A DNA stretch of 49,845 nt from Actinomycetota bacterium (lineage in GTDB: Bacteria; Actinomycetota; Actinomycetes; Mycobacteriales; Mycobacteriaceae): the NCBI GenBank assembly GCA_018268465.1, contig JAFDWN010000029.1, positions 1 to 49,845 on the forward strand. The letters are read 5' to 3'. This document shows positions 31,558-40,647 of this stretch, in pieces (within the stretch, counting starts at the first letter, position 1; every line of letters starts with the position of its first letter). Under the pieces are notes generated by a model that ran no database searches, was not told where the DNA came from, and was given only the letters and a program-made list of their open reading frames with translations. Position numbers and translations under genes: made by a program.

Positions 31558-33683
31558 TGAGCATCACCGACGAGTCCGACCCCTATTTGTTGGCGGCACC
31601 CACACCTGACAGTCCGGTGATCCCGCCATATCGGCTTGGTGCACTCCATGCAGCATCAAACTCACGTTTCGCAGATTCCCTGTGGCCTCTGAGCCCCATG
31701 TCGCAAAATCCAAGTGCCAAGAAGCAAACCATTAACTGGAGCCGATGCGAATCCGCGTCACTACGGGATGAACTCAAACGGGTGGCTTGGAGCATGTTGA
31801 ACGGAGAGCTGCGGCCGACCTTCATGGCTGGCCGACGGATCCGGGCCCGAATCAGCGTGGAGTCCATGTGGAATTCAATTGGCGCCTGGTTCGGCTTGGC
31901 GAGTTGGCTTCACGAACAGGGCATCTCGACCCTCGCCGATTGCACCGGTGAAGTGCTCGGCCTCTACGCGCAGCACCTGCTTCTTGAGGACAACTCGCGC
32001 AATCACGGATTCAAACTGCTAACAGCCCTGACTCGACTTTGGGCATTTGACCAACTTAGCAACGTTCCAATCGGAATCGGACGGCCGCCCTGGGAGGTAG
32101 AAGACATTGACGACTACCTCCCTCCTAAATCTGAGTCCACCGGTGAAAACTCGGCGGAACCCATCTCTGAACGAACTGTGGGACCGCTCCTGATATGGGC
32201 GATGCGGATGATCGATGACTACTCAGATGACATCCTGGCCGCCCGCGATGAACATCAACAGATGGTCGCGTCCATCAAAGCCCGCTCAGCCACCACGACG
32301 GGCCAGGCGGCACTGGCGGCATATCTTGATCCGCTCGTAGCATCTGGGCAGCCCATTCCGGCGACCAAGCAGCATGGGAAGCATGCGGTCGCGCGAACCT
32401 ATTTATCGGGCATCACTGGCGCTTCAGGAAAACAGGTTGACCGATACGCCAGTGTTCATCTTCGGGAAATCGTCTCCCGCCGCCCCGGACCCTGCCCATT
32501 GCTTACGCCGATTACCGGAACCATAGGCGGACGGGCTTGGAGAGAAGCCATTGACTTCAATGAAATTCATGACTTGGTACGCCATCTAGGGACGGCTGCG
32601 TTCATCGTTTGTGCCTACCTCACCGGAATGCGGCCCGGTGAAGTCCTTGGGCTGCGAACTGGATGCTGCCCAGACCCATCATCGGACGATGACGGTACAA
32701 CCAGTCATTACCTGATTCGAGGCCTCGTCTACAAAACAGCACTAGACGAGCATGGCAACCACGACTCGGCCGGCGTCGAGCGGGAAGTTCCCTGGGTCGC
32801 GATCACGCCGGTAGTCAATGCAATCCGTGTCCTTGAACGCATGGTTGCCGACAATGAGTTGCTTTTCGACCATCACACGCACGACGTGCGTATACCGCGG
32901 CCCGGCACGGGATCCATCAAAACTCAGGGGCTCAGGCTCCGGATCAAGGACTTCATTGAATGGGCGAACAATGAGGCAATCCGACTTGATCGATCGGAAG
33001 AACTGATTCCTGATGACCCGCAGGGGACAATCAGCGCGGGCCGCTTCCGGCGTAGCTTGGCATGGCACATCGCGCGACGCCCCAACGGCCTGGTGGCTCT
33101 CGCGATCCAGTACGGGCACCTCCGCACCGCGGTTTCGGGCAACTACGCATCTCGTGCGCGAGGAGGCATCCACGAGCTCATCAACATCGAGACAGCACGC
33201 GCCGTAGCTGACACGGTCGCAGACCTACACGCTGACCTCAATAGCGGCGGGGGCGTATCCGGCCCCGCCGCGCAACGAGCAATCAAGGCTGCTGCCACCG
33301 CACCACGTTTCGCCGGCACCGTCATCACAGCCACTACCGCGCGCAAGCTGCTGGCCAACGAAGACGCCATGTTGTACGACAATCCGCACAGCCTCCTCCT
33401 TTGCCACTACAAACGGGCGCAGGCGCTTTGCCACCGCGACGGTGCCGACAACACACCGCGTCTCGATCACTGCGTTCCAGGCTGTGGCAACACCGTCCGA
33501 ACCGACCACCACGCCGCGAAGCTACGTGAACGCGCCAAACACCTCGACCAACAAGCTAGTCACACCCCCCGCCCATTGGCTGATCGACTGCGCACCAACG
33601 CCAAACGACTTCGCGGCTACGCCGACACCCATGACGCCACACGCATTATTCCGAAGAAGGACTCCGATGACACCGGCAGCTGA
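31557..33683 (+). CDS. Tyrosine recombinase, third of the trio
   Basis: 708 residues from ATG 31557. Arg I lies in AYLTGMRPGEVLGLRTGCC. RFRRSLAWHIARRPNGLVAL contains the H-x-x-R equivalent, and IQYGHLRTAVSGNYASRARGG the last His and Tyr. A C-terminal extension has Cys/His pairs (CHYKRAQALCHRDG, DHCVPGCGNT) typical of the long recombinase in such trios. The 3' end overlaps the TnpC-like gene by 17 nt. Expected to act together with the two upstream proteins in excision and insertion. Confidence 0.88.
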   Translation: MSITDESDPYLLAAPTPDSPVIPPYRLGALHAASNSRFADSLWPLSPMSQNPSAKKQTINWSRCESASLRDELKRVAWSMLNGELRPTFMAGRRIRARISVESMWNSIGAWFGLASWLHEQGISTLADCTGEVLGLYAQHLLLEDNSRNHGFKLLTALTRLWAFDQLSNVPIGIGRPPWEVEDIDDYLPPKSESTGENSAEPISERTVGPLLIWAMRMIDDYSDDILAARDEHQQMVASIKARSATTTGQAALAAYLDPLVASGQPIPATKQHGKHAVARTYLSGITGASGKQVDRYASVHLREIVSRRPGPCPLLTPITGTIGGRAWREAIDFNEIHDLVRHLGTAAFIVCAYLTGMRPGEVLGLRTGCCPDPSSDDDGTTSHYLIRGLVYKTALDEHGNHDSAGVEREVPWVAITPVVNAIRVLERMVADNELLFDHHTHDVRIPRPGTGSIKTQGLRLRIKDFIEWANNEAIRLDRSEELIPDDPQGTISAGRFRRSLAWHIARRPNGLVALAIQYGHLRTAVSGNYASRARGGIHELINIETARAVADTVADLHADLNSGGGVSGPAAQRAIKAAATAPRFAGTVITATTARKLLANEDAMLYDNPHSLLLCHYKRAQALCHRDGADNTPRLDHCVPGCGNTVRTDHHAAKLRERAKHLDQQASHTPRPLADRLRTNAKRLRGYADTHDATRIIPKKDSDDTGS

Positions 33684-34086
33684 CGAACGAGCCCGCATCC
33701 GGGCTGCCATGAAACGCATCCTCAACGGGACACCGACCCGGTCCAACGGCGCACAAACGATCGTCGGTCTGGCCTTGGAGGCCGACGTACCCAGAAATGC
33801 ACTGACGCAACGGCATCTCGACCTAAAGAACGAGTTCTACAGTCTCATCAGCGAAAGCGGGAAACCATCGCCTATCGAGACCACCCTGCGGGCGACCATC
33901 GCCAAGCTCAAGAAGACTATTCACAACAAGAACACCGAACTCGCTCAGCTACGCAACGACGTCCCAGCACTGGTTCGAGCGGTGAACCAGCTCTGCGTCG
34001 AGAACGACGAACTTCGCCGCGCTCTTTCATTACGCAAGAGCGCAGCGCTTGTATCGATCCCGGGAGCGGCAACGCGGGATAGATAA
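33667..34086 (+). CDS. TnpC-like small accessory protein
   Basis: 139 residues from ATG 33667. Residues 1-70 look helix-turn-helix-like (AQTIVGLALEADVPRNALTQ). Residues ~75-120 form a coiled coil (IAKLKKTIHNKNTELAQLRN). This HTH plus coiled-coil layout is that of Tn554 TnpC/DUF6262-type proteins, which aid transposition or orientation choice. It ends the recombinase operon. Confidence 0.75.
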   Translation: MTPAADERARIRAAMKRILNGTPTRSNGAQTIVGLALEADVPRNALTQRHLDLKNEFYSLISESGKPSPIETTLRATIAKLKKTIHNKNTELAQLRNDVPALVRAVNQLCVENDELRRALSLRKSAALVSIPGAATRDR

Positions 34087-34375
34087 CACGCGGCGGGACC
34101 AATGGCCTATCGTCAGGATTGCGGTCGCTGCGATCACCAGACGACCCGAATCGCCAACAACGCAAACAAGACGTCGACACCTCGCCATCCATTGCGGGCA
34201 AACGGCGGAGAATCCAACCTTTCGTCGCAGCAAGCGTTGCGAACCTGGTGGGTTCCGCCGCGGTGGCCGGCCGCACCAACTAGCATCTAGTCGCTGTCAG
34301 CGTGCAGCCTCCGAAGGTTCGACAAGGAGGACGCTGCAGTCCGTGCCCTTGTTCGAACCAGACGTCGGAGAGTTG

Positions 34376-34622
34376 ATGACCACCCCCAGCCCCGACGAAT
34401 CCTTCCGTCAGAATCTGTCAGACCATCTCGCCGGCTTCACTGCGGCCCCTATTCTCTTCGTCGGGTCGGGATTGTCCCGCCGCTACCTGGGCCTGCCCGA
34501 CTGGCCTTCGCTGCTCGAACAGCTCGCCACGCTGACCGACCGCGAATTCAGTTACTACCGCTCTGCAGCCAGCGGCGAGATGCCAGCGATAGCCGAGATG
34601 CTCACCCGGCCACTGCAAGATC
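34376..34622 (+). pseudogene. SIR2-domain defence gene, 5' fragment
   Basis: ATG 34376 follows GGAG; GTG 34343 is an alternative. Residues 20-40 read APILFVGSGLSRRYLGLPDW, the SIR2 NAD+-binding G-x-G-x-S motif, then WPSLLEQLATLTD. IS3 is inserted after codon 82. Joined to 35891 the frame continues to 37239 as a 531-residue protein. Confidence 0.88.
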
Positions 34623-34654
34623 GGGTCTGCTGCACGATCAGGTGACAGTTGCGG

Positions 34655-35530
34655 TCACGCGGCCTGACTGGCCGGTGTGGTCATGATTGCTTCGAATTCG
34701 ATCGGGGTCAACCGCCCGAGACCCGCCTGGCGCCGGCGACGATGATAGGTCCGTTCGATCCAGGTGACGATCGCGATCCGCAGCTCCTCGCGGGTGTCCC
34801 AGCGGCGACGATCGAGCACGTTCTTCTGCAGCAGACTAAAGAAGCTCTCCATGGCCGCGTTGTCGCCGGCTGCGCCGACACGGCCCATCGATCCGACCAT
34901 CTCGAAGCGGCCCAGAGCATGCACGAATCTCCTTGACCTGAACTGAGATCCGCGATCGGAATGCAGAATGCATCCGGCCACCTCGCCGCGGCGTGCCACC
35001 GCGTTGCTCAAGGCCGTGGTCGCTAACCGGGACTTCATTCGGGAGTCGATCGAGTACCCGACGATGCGGTTGGAGTACACGTCCTTGATCGCACACAGAT
35101 AGAGCTTGCCTTCACCGGTGCGATGCTCGGTGATATCGCTGAGCCACAACTGATTTGGACCGCCAGCGGTGAAGTCACGCTCGACAAGATCATCGTGCAC
35201 CGGCGGACCGACCTTGCCGTTCTTGCCGCGTTTCTTACCGAACACACTCCACAATCGATTCTGCGAGCAGATCCGCCAGGCGGTGCGCTCAGCCATCGGC
35301 TCGCCGACATCGCGGGCCTCTTGGACCAGGTAGCGGTACCCGAACTCCGGGTCGTCCTTGTGGGCGTCGAACAGGGCGTTGGCGCGGTAGGCCTCGATCA
35401 TCTCGGCGTCGGTGATCGGCTGGGCCAGCCAGCGGTAGTACGGCTGGCGGGCGAGCTTGAGTACCCGGCACGTCACCGCGACGGGGATCCCTTCGGCGGC
35501 GAGCTCACTTACGAGCGGGTAGATCCTTTT
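34655..35530 (-). CDS. IS3 transposase OrfB (made by -1 frameshift)
   Basis: About 291 residues in the -1 frame relative to orfA, entering at an A4G slip site (35527-35530). The integrase core has Asp in LWLSDITEHRTGEGKLYLC, Asp in CILHSDRGSQFRSRRF and Glu in GDNAAMESFFSLLQ, the DDE triad. The typical C-terminus ERTYHRRRRQAGLGRLTPIE follows. It catalyses strand transfer as the OrfAB fusion. It appears intact. Confidence 0.92.
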   Translation of the reverse strand, partial: KRIYPLVSELAAEGIPVAVTCRVLKLARQPYYRWLAQPITDAEMIEAYRANALFDAHKDDPEFGYRYLVQEARDVGEPMAERTAWRICSQNRLWSVFGKKRGKNGKVGPPVHDDLVERDFTAGGPNQLWLSDITEHRTGEGKLYLCAIKDVYSNRIVGYSIDSRMKSRLATTALSNAVARRGEVAGCILHSDRGSQFRSRRFVHALGRFEMVGSMGRVGAAGDNAAMESFFSLLQKNVLDRRRWDTREELRIAIVTWIERTYHRRRRQAGLGRLTPIEFEAIMTTPASQAA

Positions 35531-35817
35531 CCCGGCAGGTTGGCCTGCGACAGATAGGCCGCCGCGCGGCGCAGGACCTCGTTCTCCTGCTCCAACAACC
35601 GATTCCGGCGACGCAGCTCCCGTAACTCAGCCGAATCGCCGGTGCTCTTGCCGGGCTTGGCACCTTCATCGATATCGGCTTGGCGCATCCACTTGTGCAG
35701 CGTCATCGGGTGCACACCGAAATCAGTGGCGATGTGCTCGATCGTCACGCCGTCGTCGCGGTTGCGGGCCACACGGACGACATCATCGCGGAACTCTCGG
35801 GGGTAGGGCCTGGGCAC
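35509..35817 (-). CDS. IS3 OrfA, helix-turn-helix protein
   Basis: 102 residues from GTG 35817 (VPRPYPREFRDDVVRVARN). An HTH (TIEHIATDFGVHPMTLHKWM) is followed by a leucine-zipper-like helix (ELRRRNRLLEQENEVLRRAA). It binds the IS ends. The 3' end contains the GGAAAAGG slip sequence that leads into orfB. Confidence 0.9.
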   Translation of the reverse strand: MPRPYPREFRDDVVRVARNRDDGVTIEHIATDFGVHPMTLHKWMRQADIDEGAKPGKSTGDSAELRELRRRNRLLEQENEVLRRAAAYLSQANLPGKGSTRS

Positions 35818-35890
35818 ACTGACATCCTTCCAGCTCACCCGTTCCGGGCAAGCCAACTCAGATGTCACCTATTCGTGCAGCAGACCCATC

Positions 35891-37239
35891 GGTTGTGGTC
35901 CGCGCGCGGAAAGACCTTGCGAAGCCGTTATGCCGACCATCTGCACCACCCCGACAGCGCGTTGAAGATCTTTGCCGCCGACCATTTACAGCGACTCGAG
36001 TCCCGCAGCTCGGTCCCCAAAGCGCTGCAGCAGGAGCACGACACTCTCACGAACGCGAAGATCGACGCCGTGATCACCACTAACTATGACGGCCTGCCCG
36101 AACAACTGTTTCCCGACTACCGGACGTTCGTCGGCCAGAACCAGCTGGTGTTCTCCGACCCCACCGGTGTAGCCGAGATCTACAAGATTCACGGGAGCCT
36201 CGCTGACCCGAACAGCCTGGTCATAACCGAATCGGACTACGCCGCGTTTGAGGCCCGCAACGCCTACCTTGCCGCAAAGCTCCTGACGTTCTTCGCCGAG
36301 CATCCAGTCATCTTTATCGGATACTCCATGGGTGATCCCAACGTGCAGTCGATCTTGTCCAGCCTTGCGCGGTGCCTGACTGACGAACACATCTCACTGT
36401 TGCAACACAGGCTGCTTTTCGTGGACTGGAAACCTGGCGAGCCGCATTCGATTGTCGACACCATCATCGGCGCCAATACCCACAATATTCCGGTGCGAGC
36501 GCTAACCGTTCCCGACTTCCAAGCGGTATTCGACGTCCTAGCTGCACTCGACCGCAAGATCCCCGCCCGCACCATCCGCCAGATCAAGGAGAAGCTGTAC
36601 AAGCTCGTACTCGACAGCAAGGCCCGAGATCAGTACATCCACGTCGCCGATTTCGACGACGTGGATCGCGACGACACCGAACTCGTGGTCGGTGTTGGTG
36701 TAATCGCCGAGGTCCAAAAACGCGGCTACAAGATGGTGGCGCGGCAAGACCTGTGCCGCAACGTGATCCATAATGGCTCCGACCTCGAACCAGACACCGT
36801 AGTGAAGATGACATTGCCCGAAATGCTCAGCCGCCCAGGCAATTTTCCGGTCTACAAATACTTGCGGAGCGCAGGGTATCTGGACTCTAGTGGGCACATC
36901 AAGAACGATGAGGACATCGCACCGAGACTACTGAACCGGATCCGTGACACATCGAATCTGCGGCCCAGCTCCAGCATCGCCACCAAGGCCAGAAGGCTGG
37001 CCAAAACTTACAAGACGTTGACCGCGATGATCCAAGCGTGCGACGCCGAGGAAGTCATCGCCCACTTCGGAGCGCTGGCATATTCCGCAATCGATCTCGA
37101 CGTACTCCACACATTCCTTACCGAACACGAGGCCGCACATACCGATGCCAGCGACAAGTTGTCGTCGCCGTACACCAAGGCCGTGTGCATCTACGACCTG
37201 CTGAAATACGGCCCAAAGATCGACTGGAAAGCCTTGTAG
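35891..37239 (+). pseudogene. SIR2-domain defence gene, 3' fragment
   Basis: The continuation begins LWSARGKTLRSRYADHLHHP. SIR2 catalytic-core features are IDAVITTNYDGLPEQLF (the TTNYD motif), EIYKIHGSLADPNSLVIT (the catalytic-type HG) and VIFIGYSMGDPNVQSIL. The last ~250 residues are a helical effector or sensor domain. SIR2 proteins of this layout deplete NAD+ during phage infection. As interrupted, this copy should be inactive unless IS3 excises precisely. Confidence 0.88.
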
Positions 37240-37611
37240 GAGAATCCAAACACATAGCCTAAGAACGGGTTCGGTCAGTATCGCGAGAATTGATCGTCGT
37301 GAGTCGGGATGCTTGTGGCTCGACTCCAGCGTCCTGAACCAGTCGTCGCGAACGAACCAATGATCAGGCGCCGCGTTCCTGGCTCGAACCGGACGGCCGT
37401 ACGCAGAGGTAGGCCTTCTGGACGGTCCGCACGCATAAGAACAGAAATGCCGAGACTCTCAACTACAACCGCGCTTGTCCGCGTAGCGAACCAACTCAGC
37501 GTTAGAAACGATTGACTCCGCTAAGCGCGTTTCAGCACAACCAGGCGCGGCACTGTGCCCTGTCTGCGGCCAGTGCCGTCAACCAGATTTGCCTGTTCGT
37601 CAGACTCCCCA
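37240..37611. other. Convergent intergenic gap in the transposon
   Basis: No gene or clear hairpin terminator seen between the convergent SIR2 and ApeA-like genes. Base composition is more AT-rich than in the flanking element backbone. Confidence 0.4.
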
Positions 37612-39240
37612 TCAGGAATCCGGAGAGAGCACACGCCTCACAATTTCATCTGAAGCATCGAGGAGGCGAAGTAGGTGGCCACGTACAACCCGCTCAAGGA
37701 TGTCCGCCGCCTCAGCCAGAGCGTGCCGGTCATACGTTCTATTCCCGTGCGACAGGTCGTTCCGAACGATCCGGATCGCATCCAACGTCGAAGTAACAGT
37801 TGGGAATTGCGAGCGTACAGACTTGACCAAAGCGCCATCAGTCAACTCCGCCTCTAGATCGATTGGCAACGCCTGGAGCATCTCTCGCAACACTGAATCG
37901 ACCCCCAATGGAGGGCGCTTTGACAGGTGTTTCTTGACAAACTTGAAGACCGTACTTTCGAGGTTGTCCTTGCAGCGAGCGAGCATCGACTCACGCTCGC
38001 TCGCAAACCGTGAATGCCTTTCCTCAGATCGCCTCTCGTAGCCGTAAAGACCTTCTAAGGCCTGGATGAGCAGCAAGAACCGAGCCCGCGGATGTTGGCC
38101 CCGCCCCACAGCGGTGATGTCGTACGTGTTCAGGATGGGATTCTCCGCGACTCGGAGTTCCTGCCATTTGCGAAGCAGTCTCAGGAGCGATTCGCCGTCC
38201 GACGCTAGGCGTATCGCGGAGACATGTTTGTCCTTAAGCGAATTCGTGGAAGCATACGGAGCCTGGCTGATGGAAGCGTTGAAGACTTGGAACTGTCGAC
38301 GTGTGTCACCTTCGATGACTGGAGAGCACGTCAGATGGTTGATATCTACCTTCTCTCCCACCGCCGATGCGACTAGGCCACGAAGCGGAAACACCCATTC
38401 TGTCAGGAATTCGGCGAGTGTCACTGGCTTCGTCAACTCGACTGAAACAACGGGGCTGAACGTCAGGCCGAAGTGATGAAATCCATTGATATCAGCCGAA
38501 ATGTTGTAGTAAACAGACACTTCCGCGCCATCATCGCTCCATTCCTGGAGGCTACCCTTATCGAAGGTAGCGGTGAACTTCGGCTCGTCCTGCTGGTAGA
38601 TGACGCCTCGGGGGAAGGTGATCTCCGCGATCGGACTCTTCCCTACGAACGATTCGAGGTACGGCACTTGGATGACGCCCGAGTCCACCAGTACTGGACC
38701 GTTTCTCGGAGCATCGCGTCCGACGAGAGCTGCCCAGGCGTTGAAGTAGGCGTTCCCCGCCTTGAAGGAGCCCAGGCCCTCACGGGGGTGTTCACCGAAC
38801 ACGGTTAAATGGGCGTCGATCAGCACAACATCGAGATTGCCGTTCATTTCGCCGTGTACCAGCGGATAGTTGAAATGTTGAGGAAAGCCGGCTCCAACTG
38901 ATCCCCCGGTAACAGTCCAGTTCACGGGTGCGGTGCCAAAGACCGTCCCTGCAGGCTGGCGCATTCCCTGCAGGTCGACTTCCCCGGACACGTCCCACAC
39001 TTCGGTGCCCGGCGGCTTCGACAGTGTCCAAGTAGTTCGGTGGGTTCCTGTGTCGATGAGCCCCGACAAAGCGTCTCCAGCCATGCCCTCTCCGATCCCG
39101 CGTAGCAATCCGTTGACCGCAGCATAGAGACCGCCGATCGACAATTGTCGTGCCGCCAACCTATGGTCCTCGGCCCACAGAAGGAAGCGGTGCCGGCTTG
39201 GTGTTTGGATCCGTCCGGCGAGATCCTGGTGCCGAGGCAT
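37612..39240 (-). CDS. ApeA-like HEPN-domain defence protein
   Basis: 542 residues; ATG 39240 has GGGAG 5 nt upstream. The N-terminal ~280 residues form a beta-rich domain (EVWDVSGEVDLQGM, GEMNGNLDVVLIDAHLTVFG, DINGFHHFGLTFSPVVSVEL) as in ApeA N-terminal domains. The C-terminal domain is HEPN: FLLLIQALEGLYGYERRSEE then IRIVRNDLSHGNRTYDR, containing the catalytic R-N-x3-H motif of HEPN RNases. ApeA proteins cause abortive infection by RNA cleavage. It faces the SIR2 gene inside the transposon, so the cargo is two unrelated defence genes. Confidence 0.75.
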   Translation of the reverse strand: MPRHQDLAGRIQTPSRHRFLLWAEDHRLAARQLSIGGLYAAVNGLLRGIGEGMAGDALSGLIDTGTHRTTWTLSKPPGTEVWDVSGEVDLQGMRQPAGTVFGTAPVNWTVTGGSVGAGFPQHFNYPLVHGEMNGNLDVVLIDAHLTVFGEHPREGLGSFKAGNAYFNAWAALVGRDAPRNGPVLVDSGVIQVPYLESFVGKSPIAEITFPRGVIYQQDEPKFTATFDKGSLQEWSDDGAEVSVYYNISADINGFHHFGLTFSPVVSVELTKPVTLAEFLTEWVFPLRGLVASAVGEKVDINHLTCSPVIEGDTRRQFQVFNASISQAPYASTNSLKDKHVSAIRLASDGESLLRLLRKWQELRVAENPILNTYDITAVGRGQHPRARFLLLIQALEGLYGYERRSEERHSRFASERESMLARCKDNLESTVFKFVKKHLSKRPPLGVDSVLREMLQALPIDLEAELTDGALVKSVRSQFPTVTSTLDAIRIVRNDLSHGNRTYDRHALAEAADILERVVRGHLLRLLDASDEIVRRVLSPDS

Positions 39241-39355
39241 AATTCTCCCGCCGCCAGTTTGCGGAGTCCCACGTTTGCTGCCGACGGGCGGAGTGCAAGG
39301 AGCAAGGCCGAATATAGAACCAAAGTTGGGTTCGACACGCTGACTTGACAGGGAA

Positions 39356-40465
39356 CGGCATTGGCGTCTCTATATTGACCCGGCGATGCTCGGTAGCGCC
39401 GATGGGTGGACGATTCCGCAGGCCGGTGCCGTCTTGCTGCATGAGGTCGGGCATCTACTGCGGGAACACGCCGCGCGCGGGGATGCGGTGGACATGCCTG
39501 TGGACCGGGCGATGTGGAACATCGCTGGGGATGCGGAGATTAATGATGACCTGTTGTCGGCTGGCCTAGGATTGCCCAGCGGGGCGGTGACCCCGGCTGG
39601 GATTGGCTGCCAGGACGGGCATGCTGCGGAGGTCTACTACCGCCATCTCGTTCCGCCACAGGCGGCGCGGGCATTTCCGGGAGCCGACCAGGCCGGTGTG
39701 GGCTGTGGTTCCGGGGCCGGTGATACCCCAGTTTCGGGTGAGTTGCCCGCGGAGGCCGACTTGGGCGGTGGGGCCGGATTGTCGAAGGCGGCAGCCGATC
39801 TGGTGCGCGCAGCGGTGGCGCAGGCGGTGCAGACGGCGGCGAACTCGGGCGGTGCGGGGCGAGGCACAGTGCCCGCAGGTGTGCAGCGGTGGGCGGCGGC
39901 GCAGCTTGCCCCTGCGGTTGTGCCGTGGCCGAAGGTATTGCGTGCGGCGGTACGACGCGCTGTCGAGGATCAGGCGGGACAGGTGCATCACTCGTGGCGC
40001 AGGCCGAATCGGCGTGCGATGGGAGGACTGATTCTGCCGACGTTGCGAGCGCCGAAAATTGCGGTCGATCTGATTGTCGACACGTCGGGGTCGATGGGTG
40101 ATGACGACCTGGCGTCGGCATTGTCCGAGACGCGAGGGGTGCTGCGCCAGACTGGTGCGTCGACAGTGCGGGTTACGTGCTGCGATGCTGCGGCGACGAC
40201 ACCACGGCTGGTGCGGTCGATCCGTGAGGTCAACCTGACCGGTGGTGGGGGAACCGATCTTCGGGTGGGCATTGCGGCAGCGTTGGCAGGTCGACCGCGC
40301 GCGGACGTGATCGTGGCGTTCACCGATGGCGGCACCCCGTGGCCGAACCGTCGTCTGCCGGTGCCCCTCATCGTGGCTCTAATCGGGCAGCACGCGGCCA
40401 ACACCGCGCCGGGTTGGGCAAAAACGGTGCGGGTAACCCCGGCCTCGGGATCGGTGGCGGCGTGA
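39356..40465 (+). pseudogene. vWA metallopeptidase gene, 3' fragment
   Basis: Reading from CGGCATT the frame gives RHWRLYIDPAMLGSADG, then VLLHEVGHLLREHAARG (HExxH-like metallopeptidase motif, here HEVGH), MWNIAGDAEINDDLL, and after an Ala/Gly-rich linker a vWA domain with DLIVDTSGSMGDDDLASALS (MIDAS D-x-S-x-S) and VIVAFTDGGTPWP. ATG 39386 could start a shortened protein retaining HEVGH and MIDAS. The normal partner is the MoxR ATPase at 26946, now 11 kb away. Confidence 0.88.
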
Positions 40466-40647
40466 GCACGCGGGGAGGGTTCACGGCGTGGGCAGACACG
40501 GTGCTGGCCGGAACGGGGTGGACTGTTGCGACCGTGCGCGAGGCGGCGCGACGGACCGAGGACGACCGCGCCACGGCGGCGCTGGCCGACGGCTTTGCCG
40601 CTGCGGCACGCGGCGTAGCTGTCGAGCAGGGCGGTGACGTGGGATGA
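40462..40647 (+). CDS. Small hypothetical protein of the MoxR/vWA operon
   Basis: 61 residues. GTG 40462 overlaps the vWA stop (GTGA) and its own stop overlaps the next ATG (ATGA). The product is mostly helical (WADTVLAGTGWTVATVREAA, RATAALADGFAAAARG). Not recognised. The double 4-nt overlap is the main evidence that it is real. Confidence 0.6.
   Translation: MSTRGGFTAWADTVLAGTGWTVATVREAARRTEDDRATAALADGFAAAARGVAVEQGGDVG

Larger units (their letters stand above)
34623..35887 (-). mobile_element. IS3 family insertion sequence (1265 bp) inside the SIR2 gene
   Basis: Terminal inverted repeats GGGTCTGCTGCACGA (34623-34637) and its complement (35873-35887) extend imperfectly through AGGTGACA. The 3-bp target duplication ATC flanks it (34620-34622, 35888-35890). 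orfA and orfB are on the - strand. Removing IS and one ATC restores the SIR2 frame. Confidence 0.88.
28209..39362 (+). mobile_element. 11,154-bp Tn554/RIT-like transposon with defence cargo
   Basis: The element is bounded by the 7-bp direct repeat CGGCATT (28202-28208 and 39356-39362). Inside it, TTCCCT at the left (28208-28213) is inverted as AGGGAA at the right (39350-39355); longer inverted repeats were not seen, as in Tn554-type elements. It carries three consecutive tyrosine recombinase genes and a TnpC-like gene, then a SIR2 gene (broken by IS3) and an ApeA-like gene. Removing exactly 11,154 bp restores the interrupted vWA frame. That makes the ends firm to within the 7-bp overlap. Confidence 0.88.

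Noticed and set aside
31583-31867. 94-aa - strand frame within the third recombinase gene
   Set aside because: Wholly inside a clear recombinase gene with no start signal.
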